NCBI GenBank assembly: GCA_001247695.2
Contig: LGRX02009818.1
Coordinates: 48,276-112,275 of the forward strand
Source: Cymbomonas tetramitiformis
Taxonomy: Eukaryota > Chlorophyta > Pyramimonadophyceae > Pyramimonadales > Pyramimonadaceae
DNA length: 64,000 nucleotides
Reading direction: 5' to 3'
A model generated the notes under the pieces. The model was not told the origin of the DNA. It ran no database searches and was given only the letters and a program-made list of their open reading frames with translations. The position numbers and the translations under genes are program-made. Below, in pieces: positions 45,188-56,100 of the stretch. The first letter of the stretch is position 1. The number at the start of each line of letters is the position of its first letter.

Positions 45188-45448
45188 TACTGGAATATCC
45201 CGGTTCAAGATATCAGACAGTCAGTGAACCAATATATATAAACTCTTATAAGAAATAAACCCTAAGCTAGATATACCCGGAACGGTCACGGAGTCGGAAC
45301 GGTCTCGGTCCTAGCTACCTGTGACACCTTGATGTGTCACAGCACGGGCTTACGGATCAGTCGCAGGTCCAGTGTTGGCTACCTAGGAATCTGTCATAGG
45401 GGCCTGCACCGGGACTCCCGGTCAGGGCTGCCTATACAGATTTCAGCA
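45188..45448 (-). repeat. Solo LTR of the gag-only family (minus orientation)
   Basis: 261 bp, an inverted and close relative of 44549-44807 (shared subfamily differences such as TTTCAGCA and CACGGAGTCGG). There is no internal sequence on either side and no matching 5-mers outside. Confidence 0.7.
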
Positions 45449-46500
45449 TGTCACAAACCACGGCTTATCGTGTACCTCAGCCGGGTTGTGACACTTGCTG
45501 TAGCAGTCTCTGTGACGAACATATGACGCGCGCTGTACGGTACGCGTGAGGAGTTATGACAGTGAAGAGATACGGAAAGATAAGCGGGTGTTACACTTGT
45601 TCAGAGATAGTGAGAATAAGTAGGGCGGCGTGGAAGGGTGAGGCAGACGCTCATTTTTTGTTTTGCCTTCGTAACAGTGATTTCCGAAAATAGCCAGGAC
45701 TCGCTTAGACCGCGAAAACAGCAGTGTTATGAGATAATTTATGAGATACAGCATTCTTCTGCTTGTAAAGATATACGTTTGTGGAACTTGCTCTTGTGCG
45801 ATAGTGTCAGAACTGTAATTAACAGTCTTTTTCAAAACAAAAATGTGCCATATTACAGACATGTCGTCTGTAATTCTGAGAGTGCAACAGCAGTCCTGAA
45901 GAACGAAACTTCTGAATGGTGATGCCAGGGACGGATTTATCCGTACTGGTAAGCCTTGGAAGAGGTTGAGGGAAACAGACTGTTGTGGCACTCGAAGTTC
46001 ACCAGTCTTGCAAAGTACAGCGACAGCGATCAGAGAGGAACCCGTTGCCAATTGTCCACTATGGCTACAGCGTTGAGAATTATATGCTGGGCTATTTCGG
46101 GGAGTGACATCCTGCTGGAGCGAAGCACCAGACGGTAAAGCCAGGGACGGATTCATTCGTACTGGTACGCCTGAAGGCGTAGAGCGAAACAGGGCTGTCA
46201 GTGAACACCATCACGACAGCGTTCTTTGCGACCACTTGACCCATGCTGGCATTCTTCCGAGTTACTGTACTGACCAGGCACACTGAGGGCTGAGGCAACC
46301 TTGCTGGACATCTAAGAAGAACCAGTGCAAGACAGGGTCAAGTCACAGACGAAACCGTGCTCACCATTCATGAACGAGATTATCCTGGCAGTGATTGCTA
46401 CTTAGAGCAAAGCACTGAAAGGTGAAGCCAGGGACGGATTTATCCGTACTGGTAAGCTTGGAAGTGTGGAGTGAAAAGAGCCTTCACACCAGCATCTCCT
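45449..46500 (+). promoter_or_regulatory. 5' region (possible LTR start and leader) of the methyltransferase retrotransposon
   Basis: Begins TGTCACAAACC and folds back on GGGTTGTGACAC within 46 bases, as many gypsy LTR starts do (TGTCACA). A second LTR copy is not available because the element is cut at its 3' end, so the LTR limit cannot be fixed. No coding frame is supported before about 46500. Three copies of a structured repeat lie at 45905-46470. Confidence 0.4.
45905..46470 (+). repeat. Three dispersed copies of a hairpin-forming leader motif
   Basis: Copies at about 45905-45975, 46115-46190 and 46405-46475 share GCCAGGGACGGATTTATCCG followed by TACTGGTA and GAG(N)GAAA. CCAG/CTGG encloses ACGGAT/ATCCGT to form a stem. 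In copy 2 a base change gives a G:U pair, so the stem is kept. The role is unknown: packaging, dimerisation or translation control are possible. Confidence 0.6.
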
Positions 46501-46504
46501 CTCC

Positions 46505-47237
46505 ACCGGGAAGATAGCAACGGAATCCAGTACTGACCGTCAGAAGCAACAAAGGGCAGAGAGGCGTGCCCAGAGAGCGATACGGGTGAGCCAGCACTTC
46601 ACAGAGCTGGAAGAAGAGGAAGGGGCTGCCAGAGGTCAGCCCGAGGTCCAAGCATGCACCAGTGCAACCTCAGGTCCAAGCCCAAGCACCAGTGCAACCT
46701 CAGGTCCAAGCCCAAGAGCCGTTGGTGATATTCGAGGAGGAAATGGAGTACACTGACTCCGCGCGCATCAACCTTGGTACGCTGCCCATCTACACGGGCA
46801 CCAAGGAGGAAGACCGTCCCAAGTTTCTGAGGGAGTTCGCCGACATGTGCGAGAATTTTGTGCGGCAGCACAACGCCAACGTCAGAAGGAGGCTCAGGTC
46901 CGGGGCTGGCACGCTCACCGATGCGCAGATCAAGACCCTGAGAGAGACACCTCCTGACTTTGAGTATCTGTGGGATATCATCCCTGCATGTCTGGCTGGC
47001 GAGAATTCGCAAACTCTCAGCTGGTGGCGTGAGAATTATGAGAAAGGGGGTGTAGTGGCCTCCAACATGGACCGAGTCCTCAAAGACACTAGTGAACATG
47101 GCCCACTCGAGGGTACCATCCCGTGTGCTAGGCCCCCTTTTAATGAAATGAACACTGGTACCACGTGGGTGATTGCGAGGCCAGTGACGAACCAAGACGC
47201 CCAAGCAAGGGGAGGTTTCCAACGACTATCTGACTGA
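46505..47237 (+). pseudogene. gag: Gag N-terminal region of the methyltransferase retrotransposon (frameshifted)
   Basis: A Gln/Arg-rich start (TDRQKQQRAERRAQRA... HFTELEEEEGAARGQPEVQA) shifts frame near 46650 into PVQPQVQAQAPVQPQ, a 30-nt tandem repeat. Then comes MEYTDSARINLGTLPIYTG, FLREFADMCENFVRQ and DFEYLWDIIPACLAGE up to 47237. At about 47200 the same protein continues in the frame of the next ORF (TPKQGEVSNDYLTDG). The frame from 46662 has no ATG start, so the true initiator must lie upstream. Capsid role by position. Confidence 0.55.
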
Positions 47238-47256
47238 TGGAACTTCGCTGAAAGGC

Positions 47257-50200
47257 TTGACGGGACATGATGGCACCCGTGACACGCAGTACTTCTACGC
47301 GCTCAGGGGTTTTATCGCTGCCCTTGACAAGAAGTTTATGATGAAGGGAACGCAAGAAAAAGTGGATCTGTTGACACAGAAGCCGCAGGAGGTGGGGCAG
47401 GATGGGCTAACATACATGAAGATGTGTCAACGCAGGGAGATGCAGCTCAACACTGGGAAGGTGCTGAGCGACGAGGAGCTGCGCACCTTCATCGAGGACT
47501 GCGTAGAAAACCTGCGCATCAAGGTCTTCCAGACACGGGTGAAGGAGCAACTGAGGGCACAGTTCCCGCCACCCAATCGGGTGACCTGGAAGGACCTGGA
47601 GTCCATCATCGAGGTTCAGGACAAGCTCAAGGGCGACGCGGAGTCTTGGATCCTCACCTTCCTTCAGGAGATCACCAGGCGGTGTGGCTGCCAGTACTCT
47701 ACCTGGGAGGCTCGTCAACATTGCCTCGACCTCAAGGCGATAAAGAACTCGATCAAGAAGATTGAGTCCGCTGGGGAAGGGCAGCCAGGCGAGCTAGAGA
47801 GCAGCAAGAAGGCGGAGACACCGCCTTCCAAGAAGATGAAGAAGGAGGTGAACGTTGCCGAAAGAACCAAGAAGACCTCCTACAACAAGACGCCGCCGCC
47901 AGCGGAGGGCACTCGTACGAACGACAAGCCCAAGTGCTTACGCTGCTTTGGAGGGGGCTGGCATGAGTCCGATCCTGAGCAGTGCAGGAGCGGCTACAAA
48001 CACGTCAAGATGCCTGCCGGGTTCCACGAGAGCAGACTTGGTTCCAGCAAGTGGTGGGACGCGGAGAATGTCGCCCTGCGCATGTACAACTTGAAGAACC
48101 GCTTCAAGAGCTCCGACTGGGGCATTCTGGTGACGGACTGGCAGCAGCTGTCCAACGACGAGAAAGACAAGTACCGAGCCAAGCAGACACCAGAGGACAA
48201 GCAGAAGGGCGCCACTGGCAACCCTGAAGCGTTGAAGGCTGAGTACCAGGGCATGGTGGCTGCCAGGAAGACTGCCAGTCGTGCGGGCAGTGTGAAATCG
48301 CAGGTACTGTCCGAGGTTGAGGGCTCCGACGAGGAGCCAGTCGCAGCGCGCGTCGCGGAAAGGGAGACACACATCGCCGATGCACACGTGCACCACCGTG
48401 GCAGCGCAGGAGCAGGAGCGCCATCTGGCTCTCCAACCGACTTACTCTCAGCAATGGCCGAGGAGATGGGTGAAGAGGCACTCTCGAGCGCACTCGACAC
48501 CTTGGGTTTGGGGGCACTCCCCGAGACACTGTGCAAGGGTGCAGAGTCCGAGCTCACAGCAGCCCCAGCGGTAGCCCTGGGCAGCACTCAACGCATGAGG
48601 GGCTTCCCAGTGAAGACACCTGAAGAGTACGAGGCCGACGCACAGGTGCCCATGGCGCCTGCGGCGGACGAGATGCAGAGGAAGGTACAGCTCATGGCTT
48701 CCGTGATCAAGAGTCTAGGAGCGGCTTTCCGTAAGCTAGCTGCTGGACTCGTGGCAGAGGGTCGTATAACAGCTCCCAGGGGTGTGGAAACCCTGGTGGA
48801 GCTAGCTGAGACCAATCAGCTCCCCATGCCAACAGCCTTAGCAGCAGACTGTCAGGGCATCGGCAGAGACCATGATGACGACAGCGACGAGGATGACGAT
48901 TGCCCGGGCATGGAGTCGGGTGACGACAGCGACGAGGATGACGATTGCCTAGGCATGGAGTCGGGCGACGACAGCGACGAAGAGGAGATTCCTCTGGACG
49001 AGATGCCGGAGGACACGGTGGAGCAGCCCAGGAAGGGGAGAACCACGGTGCGCGTAACTGCTGCAGCGGCCACTGTCCAGGAGAGCTTCGGGGTGAGGGA
49101 CTTCAGCGAGAGGGGCGAGCTACACGCAGGGACCATGGAGGCCAAAGCATACGAGCTGTTGAAGAAGAAGATGCTCAGTGGCCTTACGGAAGAGCAGCTC
49201 ACCGCCATGGCGCAGGTCCAGCCTGTGTGCAAGCTTCTGAACGAGTCTTTGGCACAAGGGATGGCTCTGGTGGCCTCTGGGGGCCTGCTCATGTTGTACA
49301 AAGCGCTACTTCTGGACACTGGAGCCAATTGCAACATCATTCCCATCAGAACAGTCAACAGGCTTGGCGTGACCATCTTCGATGCGGAGACGGGGGCCAG
49401 AGTGACCAGATGTGACGGCAGCCCTGCAGAATTCACCAAGTACTGCTACGTGGATGTGGTCCTCGCCGCGGGCACACCATACATGACTCTGCATCGGCTC
49501 CATGCCTTTGTCACATACACCAACGACACTACGTGGGATTTCTTGGTGGGCACGGGACCCCTGAAGAACGCACTCAAGCTGACCATCGACCTCTACCGAG
49601 GCATCGCCACCTCTGAGGCCGCGGTGTCACTGGGCATGAGGGAGAAGGTCACGCTGCCGTTGATCGAGTTGACGCCGCCCGTTGATGCGAGGAGCAAGCG
49701 GAACGAAGACCCCAGGGTGTGCCTGGCGACTGAGATCTTCGACGACGGTGCTACGCTAGCGCGCACTCTTGCCCCCGCCTTTGAAGGCTGCGCTCCACCA
49801 CCACGTGAGGCGGTGTTTCCAGACACAAGGGGAGAGGACCGTCTGGCCCTCTCAGGAGAAAGGTGTGCACCTGCACCTTGTGCATTCTCACGAAACCACC
49901 CCGAGCTGGTGGACCTCCTGGCATCATGGCTAGAGGAGATGAGACTGAGAAGGTTCAACTCGGAGGAGAGGGAGAGGCTCGATGCGCGTTGCCAGTCCAT
50001 GGTGGAGGCGGGCTTCTTGAAACCCAGCTCACTGATGCGAGTCGAACTCACTGGGCGGGTCAACTTGCACGCCGAGAGCTCAACGTTCGAACCACCGGTG
50101 CCCGGTACGTCCATAACGGGCCAGATGTTGGGCCTGCTACAAGCGACATCACGCAGCCAACGGGAAGCCAACGTGGCGACCAGAAGCGAGTGGTCCAGTG

Positions 50201-50958
50201 TTGAAGAGCCAGCTGAGACGGAGTCCGTCATGCCAGCCAGCCTGGCCACGACTCAGACAGACCCTCGCTATCCAGACCTTACGCAGGAGCAAGCGGCCGA
50301 GAGCGAAGCTGACTACAAGCTGGCCAGTGTACAGCCATGGGTGGGCATGGCAGTGAACCCATGGGATTATCAAGACAAGGAGAGCAGCTGGTCTCAGCAG
50401 CGCCTGTACATCGACCGCACGGGCTATGCTCGCTTGTGCACGCTCTGCGAAGAGGGCAATGGAAGTGGTGTGGACGCAGGATTTGTGCAGGTCAAGTTCT
50501 CGCGTTGTGGAGAATGGAAGACCATCTTGGAGACGGAGTTACTGTGGCCCGACTTCACGTTGGTGGATCAGAAGGTTGACAAGGAGACGAAGATACCCTC
50601 AGAAGCCTGGACCACGAGGGCGAGTCACAGGAAGGACAACGACCAGGTCCCGCTTCCTGACTGTGGTGCCCATTGGGAAGCTGGGAGGTACACAATGGCG
50701 AGTGTTCAGGAGGCCCTCAACACCCACCAGATTTACCCAGGGGTCGTGACGGGCAAGCTCATGTGGGACAAGGTGGCACGCCAGTTCTGCGTGCTCAGCG
50801 AGCACACTCGCGCCCAGTGGGATCTCATGGAGCGCATGGTACGTCACACCATGGAGGGTGCCGCCAACGTGTGCCCCATGGGGAAGGTGACTGGCGAGTT
50901 CCAGCTGCCCTTTTACTACGAGAAGGATCAGATCAGCGTTGGCAATACCAGCATCTGA
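47257..50958 (+). CDS. gag-pro: Gag-protease polyprotein segment, ORF of 1233 codons
   Basis: The frame is open upstream of 47257 (the codon there is TTG, so this is not a true start). Order: capsid-like helices (about 1-160), a Lys-rich NLS-like stretch (KKMKKEVN), a CCHC-like finger C227-x2-C230-x5-H236-x6-C243, a segment WQQLSNDEKDKYRAKQ that resembles an HMG-box helix, three acidic repeats of GDDSDEDDD type (about 540-580, 60-nt tandem repeats), then the retropepsin motif LLLDTGANCNIIP (Asp687). A further 540 residues follow with no domain I know. It ends at TGA 50956-50958, after which the protein appears to continue one frame back (-1). Confidence 0.75.
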   Translation: MTGHDGTRDTQYFYALRGFIAALDKKFMMKGTQEKVDLLTQKPQEVGQDGLTYMKMCQRREMQLNTGKVLSDEELRTFIEDCVENLRIKVFQTRVKEQLRAQFPPPNRVTWKDLESIIEVQDKLKGDAESWILTFLQEITRRCGCQYSTWEARQHCLDLKAIKNSIKKIESAGEGQPGELESSKKAETPPSKKMKKEVNVAERTKKTSYNKTPPPAEGTRTNDKPKCLRCFGGGWHESDPEQCRSGYKHVKMPAGFHESRLGSSKWWDAENVALRMYNLKNRFKSSDWGILVTDWQQLSNDEKDKYRAKQTPEDKQKGATGNPEALKAEYQGMVAARKTASRAGSVKSQVLSEVEGSDEEPVAARVAERETHIADAHVHHRGSAGAGAPSGSPTDLLSAMAEEMGEEALSSALDTLGLGALPETLCKGAESELTAAPAVALGSTQRMRGFPVKTPEEYEADAQVPMAPAADEMQRKVQLMASVIKSLGAAFRKLAAGLVAEGRITAPRGVETLVELAETNQLPMPTALAADCQGIGRDHDDDSDEDDDCPGMESGDDSDEDDDCLGMESGDDSDEEEIPLDEMPEDTVEQPRKGRTTVRVTAAAATVQESFGVRDFSERGELHAGTMEAKAYELLKKKMLSGLTEEQLTAMAQVQPVCKLLNESLAQGMALVASGGLLMLYKALLLDTGANCNIIPIRTVNRLGVTIFDAETGARVTRCDGSPAEFTKYCYVDVVLAAGTPYMTLHRLHAFVTYTNDTTWDFLVGTGPLKNALKLTIDLYRGIATSEAAVSLGMREKVTLPLIELTPPVDARSKRNEDPRVCLATEIFDDGATLARTLAPAFEGCAPPPREAVFPDTRGEDRLALSGERCAPAPCAFSRNHPELVDLLASWLEEMRLRRFNSEERERLDARCQSMVEAGFLKPSSLMRVELTGRVNLHAESSTFEPPVPGTSITGQMLGLLQATSRSQREANVATRSEWSSVEEPAETESVMPASLATTQTDPRYPDLTQEQAAESEADYKLASVQPWVGMAVNPWDYQDKESSWSQQRLYIDRTGYARLCTLCEEGNGSGVDAGFVQVKFSRCGEWKTILETELLWPDFTLVDQKVDKETKIPSEAWTTRASHRKDNDQVPLPDCGAHWEAGRYTMASVQEALNTHQIYPGVVTGKLMWDKVARQFCVLSEHTRAQWDLMERMVRHTMEGAANVCPMGKVTGEFQLPFYYEKDQISVGNTSI

Positions 50959-52190
50959 AGTACGTGCAGCGAGTGGACATCACTGACCTTCGAGCTCGTC
51001 TGAAGGTGAAGTATGATAAGGAGGTGGCTGGTGTGGAGGACCTGGGCGTAAAGGTTGTCCCGCAGCTCACGCTGTCAGACGCAGCTGACAAGGTGGGGAA
51101 GTTCTACCCAGTGACCGATGGGGAAGGAGGCGATGGTGAGGTGTTCAGCACGAACGCCGCCGCCGTGGAGTACCTACACTTGGGGGACAACGCCAGAGTA
51201 ATGCTTGGTGCATGCAAGACGGAGGAACAAGCACGTGACGCGCTGAACACCTATGGGGCCAGAAGGAACCCTCCGGTACGCACACACAAGACTCTCAGGA
51301 CACAGAAGATGGTCAGAGGAGATGAGGCAGGACCATCTGGCTCCACGCCGCCGCCATCCTCAGCTACGCTTCGCCTGAAGCATCAAACCTGGCCCAATGG
51401 AGCCTTCGACCCTGCGAGGCTAGAATATCACACATCAGTGTTCCAGGGCACTTACGAGCCAGAGTCACCCACCCGCAGCGAGAACACCGCTGGGGAAGCC
51501 GACTGGCTGGATCTGGAGGGGATCTCAGAGTTCGCGGCGCTGCACGGACAGACAGTCTTCCTCATCCAATACCGTTGTTTCAAGGGCAAGATCGAGTTCC
51601 AGCTTGGGAAGCCCTATGCACAGCGAGGGAAGGGAGTGCACACGCAGCGACTCAGCAACAAGACACTGCACAGGTACTCCTCCTCCGCAGGGGTGGGGCA
51701 ACGGGGAGAGTTTTTGCCTCTGGGCGGGCAGTCGAAAGGCTGCACGGGAGGACTCCTGGGCACCATACAGAAGCACATGGAGCACCTTGTCCATCGCACA
51801 CAACTCGTGGAGATAGCCAGGAGCCATTTGAACGATGGTCCACAGCAAGGCACTCTACGTGTGTTCAAGACCCGAGCCAACGCCCAGTCCAAGGCCGTTT
51901 ACTACCTCTTTGAGGATCATCGCTATTACCGTGAGCGGGGACCCGACGAGATGGTGTTCACCTTGGAGTACCTTTCCTCTGGGACACGTAAGTTCGACTG
52001 CTGTAGCTGGGAGACCTGGAACAAGGTGGCCGTGATGCATCGGGAGCCATTGTCAGCGTTCACATCCCTGGTGGGCCCTACGTTGCTGGCTGAAGCACAT
52101 CGAGCAGAGGTACACGAGCACCTGCGCAACGACTTCATGAGGTGCTTGGACCCAATCGTGGGGATGATGATTCCCATGCAGGAAGTGAGG
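50940..52190 (+). CDS. Central segment of the polyprotein, function unknown
   Basis: The -1 frame relative to the previous ORF; meaningful sequence begins about QHLKYVQRVDITDLRARL (50950) and runs to about MMIPMQE (52187), where the coding pattern moves to the next frame. It contains VFKTRANAQSKAVYYLFED and KFDCCSWETWNKVAVMHR. I recognise no domain. Its position between protease and the TM/RT part is where no standard Ty3 domain is expected. Confidence 0.5.
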
Positions 52191-53113
52191 AGGAAGATGG
52201 CAGCGTCTCGGGACACTCGCCCGACCTCGCGGCTGCTGCGGGTGCGAGCACCCACACGTGTCGCACAAGAACGCCGTCGCCGCAGACGGAGAGTTCTGAT
52301 GAGGACGTGGAGGTCATCAGTGAGAGGTTTGTTGGATTGGCTGCCAATTTGGCGCGAGGGCGCGCCGAGGTCGCAGCGAACAACGTCACCATGGCGGCTC
52401 TCTCAGAGTCGATAAGGGCGCGCCAGGAGATCATCAGGTCATCAGAGGAGATCATCAGAGAATATGAAGAGCGACCTCGCACTGCTCGCGCGACTGCGAG
52501 GATGAGCACGCTTGGGTCAGACTGCCCTGGGCTTGATGGTCGTGGTGGTGCACGAGCTGCGCCTACGCGGGAGCACTACTCTGGCCAAGCTCTCAGCGGT
52601 ACACGGTCCAGGGGCTTAGAGTGCAACATGGCACAGCGGCCCGAGCACCAGTCGGTCCACGACATTTTAAGGTCCCCGACGCATTCAGTCTGCACGCAGC
52701 GGACTGAAGCTGTGCCTCCGGCTGCACCGGAGCAGGAGGCCACTTCGCTCGTGCCATCGCCAACCAGGGGCTCCTCAGCGCCCGGCAGCCCAGAGCAATC
52801 CAGTGGCCGCGTTGTGCGCACCGACACCCGACGTGAGGGCCATCTTGCGACGAGCCCGCAGAGTCTGACCGCGAGGCCCGTGCAGCAGCGCTCGCCACGA
52901 GCTGGCCAGCGCAGGAGGAGATCTCCGAGCCCCAGGAGCGAGGCCCAGCGTCGTGGCGCAGCTCGCAGTCGACATGCAGGCAGCAGCGTGCCGCGTTCTT
53001 CCTATGAGCGCCTAAGTCATGATGAACGTTGGGAGGAGAGAAGAAGGGAGAGCGCACTGGGGCCTTTTCAAGGGGGCACCGGGTCGGCTGCAGCCCGGCG
53101 CGCCCGTCACTGA
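52142..53113 (+). CDS. Low-complexity, Arg/Ser-rich linker segment
   Basis: Again -1 relative to the previous frame. An acidic start (GSEEEDGSVSG), a helical part (ISERFVGLAANLARGRAEV), then a Pro/Ser/Thr-rich region and an Arg-Ser-rich tail (QRRRRSPSPRSEAQRRG). It is possibly a flexible RNA-binding linker. It overlaps the next frame from 53029 and stops at 53113. Confidence 0.45.
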   Translation: MLGPNRGDDDSHAGSEEEDGSVSGHSPDLAAAAGASTHTCRTRTPSPQTESSDEDVEVISERFVGLAANLARGRAEVAANNVTMAALSESIRARQEIIRSSEEIIREYEERPRTARATARMSTLGSDCPGLDGRGGARAAPTREHYSGQALSGTRSRGLECNMAQRPEHQSVHDILRSPTHSVCTQRTEAVPPAAPEQEATSLVPSPTRGSSAPGSPEQSSGRVVRTDTRREGHLATSPQSLTARPVQQRSPRAGQRRRRSPSPRSEAQRRGAARSRHAGSSVPRSSYERLSHDERWEERRRESALGPFQGGTGSAAARRARH

Positions 53114-56100
53114 GAAGCAGCCCCGGCGCACAGCCGGGCACACAGCCCGCCGATGGACGGTGGGCGAAGCGCACTCAGGTGTGCTTCCTGCTCGTGGGGG
53201 TGTTCGTGCGCTTGCAGTGGCCGCAGCTGACTCACTTTGCGGTAATGGTAGCGTGGATGGCCATGGAGATATCCAGGTGCCTTGGTGAGGTCGTCGCCGT
53301 CTGGGCGTGCCGCACTGGGGTGCCCCGCAGAGTCATGGCACGCACATTGTGGGCCATACGCACCGCGCCGCTCGAGCCATGGGCGCATCATCGGGCGCAT
53401 CTGCATGTGCTGTGGGAGCTGGCTAGGCACCTGCTGCTGCTGGTCGTGGGGGCCTTTAAGGTAACCGGGCTCCAACATGTCCAACGCGGGCTGTGGTACG
53501 TGCCATTGCTACGGTTTGGGCTCGCCATGCTCGCCATGCACTTCACGCGCATGGTCGGTACTCTGGGGTGCATCTTGGTGCTTGGCGCCCACGTTGTGAA
53601 CCATGGGTTGCCAGGCTCCTGCTTGGTTTGCGATAGGGGCGAGTTCACTACGCTTGGGGCTCGAATGAGCCGTGCGCTGGCGATCGCCCAGCGAATCTCG
53701 GCAGCGGGTCCGGCCACGCTGGCAGCTGTCCCTCGACGCATGCAGAAGCCGCGTTTTGCCGCCCGGCTGCAGCGCCTGCGGTTCACGGCCGCTTGCTACC
53801 AGGTGGCGCACTGCCTCTATGTGGCATCAGTATTGACGCTGGTGGTCTACGTGTCTGCGGGAGGAGGCCTGGGCCGTATGCAAGGGGGGTGGAGGATGCT
53901 GACTTGCATACTGACCCTTCACCCTCCGGTCAAACCAGTGGGGATCAGCAGAATTTTGAAACTTTTGCTGTTACTCGTGGTGGCTGCTTGGGTGGCCGCT
54001 GTGCCCCCTGGGGAGTTTCAGGGCGTGCTGGCGGTGGGATCGTGCTCGGGCTCGCCAACCAGATCTTTCAGGACCGCCTGGGAGGACCAGAGGTCTTCGC
54101 GCCAATGGGACACTGGATGGGAGGCTATGGTGGCGGAGCGAGACGAGGTGCTTCCGCACACGGTGCTGGACACCTTACAGCCAGGGGGCACAACCAGGGT
54201 CACCAAGGACGAGGCCGCGTGGCTGGATACCGAGCTCAATGCCACCTTTGGAGGACATCCCGAGTTCACTGAGGAGAACTGGGAGGAGATGCGCAACGTG
54301 GTGAGGAGGTGCAGCTATTGCTTCGCCAACAAGCCGCAGGACATCAAAGGCTACCATGGAGGTGCGGCACATGCGACCTTCGCCCTCCCGTTCAAGGACG
54401 AGACTAAGGTAGCCTACCAGCGACCGAGGAAATACAGCCCAGGGGAGCAGGAGATCATCGACCTGCACTGCAAGGAGCTGCTGGAATATGGCTTCATCGA
54501 GCCGGCTTCACAGCACTGCAGACACGCCAGCAACGTGGTGGTCGCGGGGAAAAAGGATCACGACACTGGACAGTGGACTTCGACGAGATTCTGCGTCGAC
54601 CTCCGGAACACGAACCGGTTGTCGCTGAAGGATAACACGCTACCACATCGTCCAGAAGAGCTCTACCAGCGCGTGGCCAAGGCCAAGTTCAAGACTACTC
54701 TGGACGCGACCAAGGCGTTCCACCAGATTCCCATGACTACTGAGGAGGACAGGGACAAGACAGCGTTCTGGTGGGGCAACCAGCTTTATCGTTACACATC
54801 CATGCCGTTTGGAGCAGCTGGAGCGACCGCAGCCTTCATCAGGATCATGGACTACGAGTTGCGTCACCTGCAGCATTGCACGGTGGCGTACGTCGATGAC
54901 GTGTGCATATACTCAGACACCGCTGAGCAGCACATCAAGGATGTGGAAGCCGTGCTTCGCACCTTGGGGGATGCAGGGATACGCCTGCACTCGGGCAAGT
55001 CGACCTTCGGGTCAGCCACTGTGGACTTCTTGGGCTACCGCATCGGCTACAACACTATTGGTGCGCAGGACATCAAGTGCAAAGCCATCCAAGAGTTGCC
55101 CAAGCCCGAGGACAAGACTGGAGTACGCTCCATCCTTGGACTCATGAACTACTACAAAGGTTTGGTGGGGGAGCCCATGGGACCCAACTACTCAGAGATG
55201 GCACGACCACTGAACGACTTGCTCAGAAAGGAGGTGTTGGATGTCAGCAAGGAAGCTTGGGGGAAGGAGCAGGACCAGGCATTGCAGGCATTGAAGGACG
55301 CCCTATGTTCGGGGAGATGTTTGAAGCCCATCGATTACAGCAGGCCCATTTTTCTCTACACGGACTGGAGTAACCATGGCATTGGCGCAGTGCTGGGTCA
55401 GAAGGATGAGAACGGCGTAGAGCACATCTGCGTGGTGATCAGTCGCTCACTGTCGAAGATCGAGAGACAGTACGCGAGCTTCCAGGGTGAGATGCTGGCA
55501 GTGGTGTGGGCAATCCGCACGTTACGACAGTACCTGCACGGGATCCACTTCACGCTGATTACCGACAATTCGCCGCTCACAACACTCATGGAGAAGGGGG
55601 ACCTGCAGGGTCAACACCTACGCTGGGCCATCAGCCTCCAGGAGTTTGAGTTCACGGTCCAGTACCGACCAGGTCCGAAGAATGAGAACGCGGATGTGCC
55701 ATCCAGGTACCCGCTGACCAGCACCGCAGACGAGACCGGTGCCCGCTTGGACCGTGAAGGGGACCAAGCCAGGGAAGCGGGGCATGCCGAGAGGCTAACG
55801 CGCTGCTTCACAGATACCATCTGCTTGGAAGTAACCAGGGAGCCACCACTTGGTCTAGAAGTGAGCCCAGAGGCACAGATGGCCAACTACTGCGAGAACA
55901 TGGTCAGGGAGCAGCTGGGGACCAACGCAGTCCATCGACTGTTTGACGTGCACTGCCAAGAAGAGTTGGAGTGCAACAAGGGGGTCATGTTTGACACTGA
56001 CCACCCGGAGGTGGCCAGGTGCTCGGGCAGGTTGACTCGAGTCGCCTGGGATGCCCTCAGCCAGGTCCGGCCAATCAGGGGTATGCATTCTGGAGGCTCC

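Noticed and set aside
45905..46475. Hammerhead or other self-cleaving ribozyme
   Set aside because: GAAA-like words are present, but I cannot find the CUGAUGA core in the right arrangement.
50925..50958. Classical -1 slippery site CCCTTTT at the first frame step
   Set aside because: The heptamer occurs but in the wrong phase for the incoming frame.
47400..53500. Many long ORFs on the other strand and frames of the GC-rich polyprotein
   Set aside because: They mirror the coding frame, have odd composition and no recognisable motifs.
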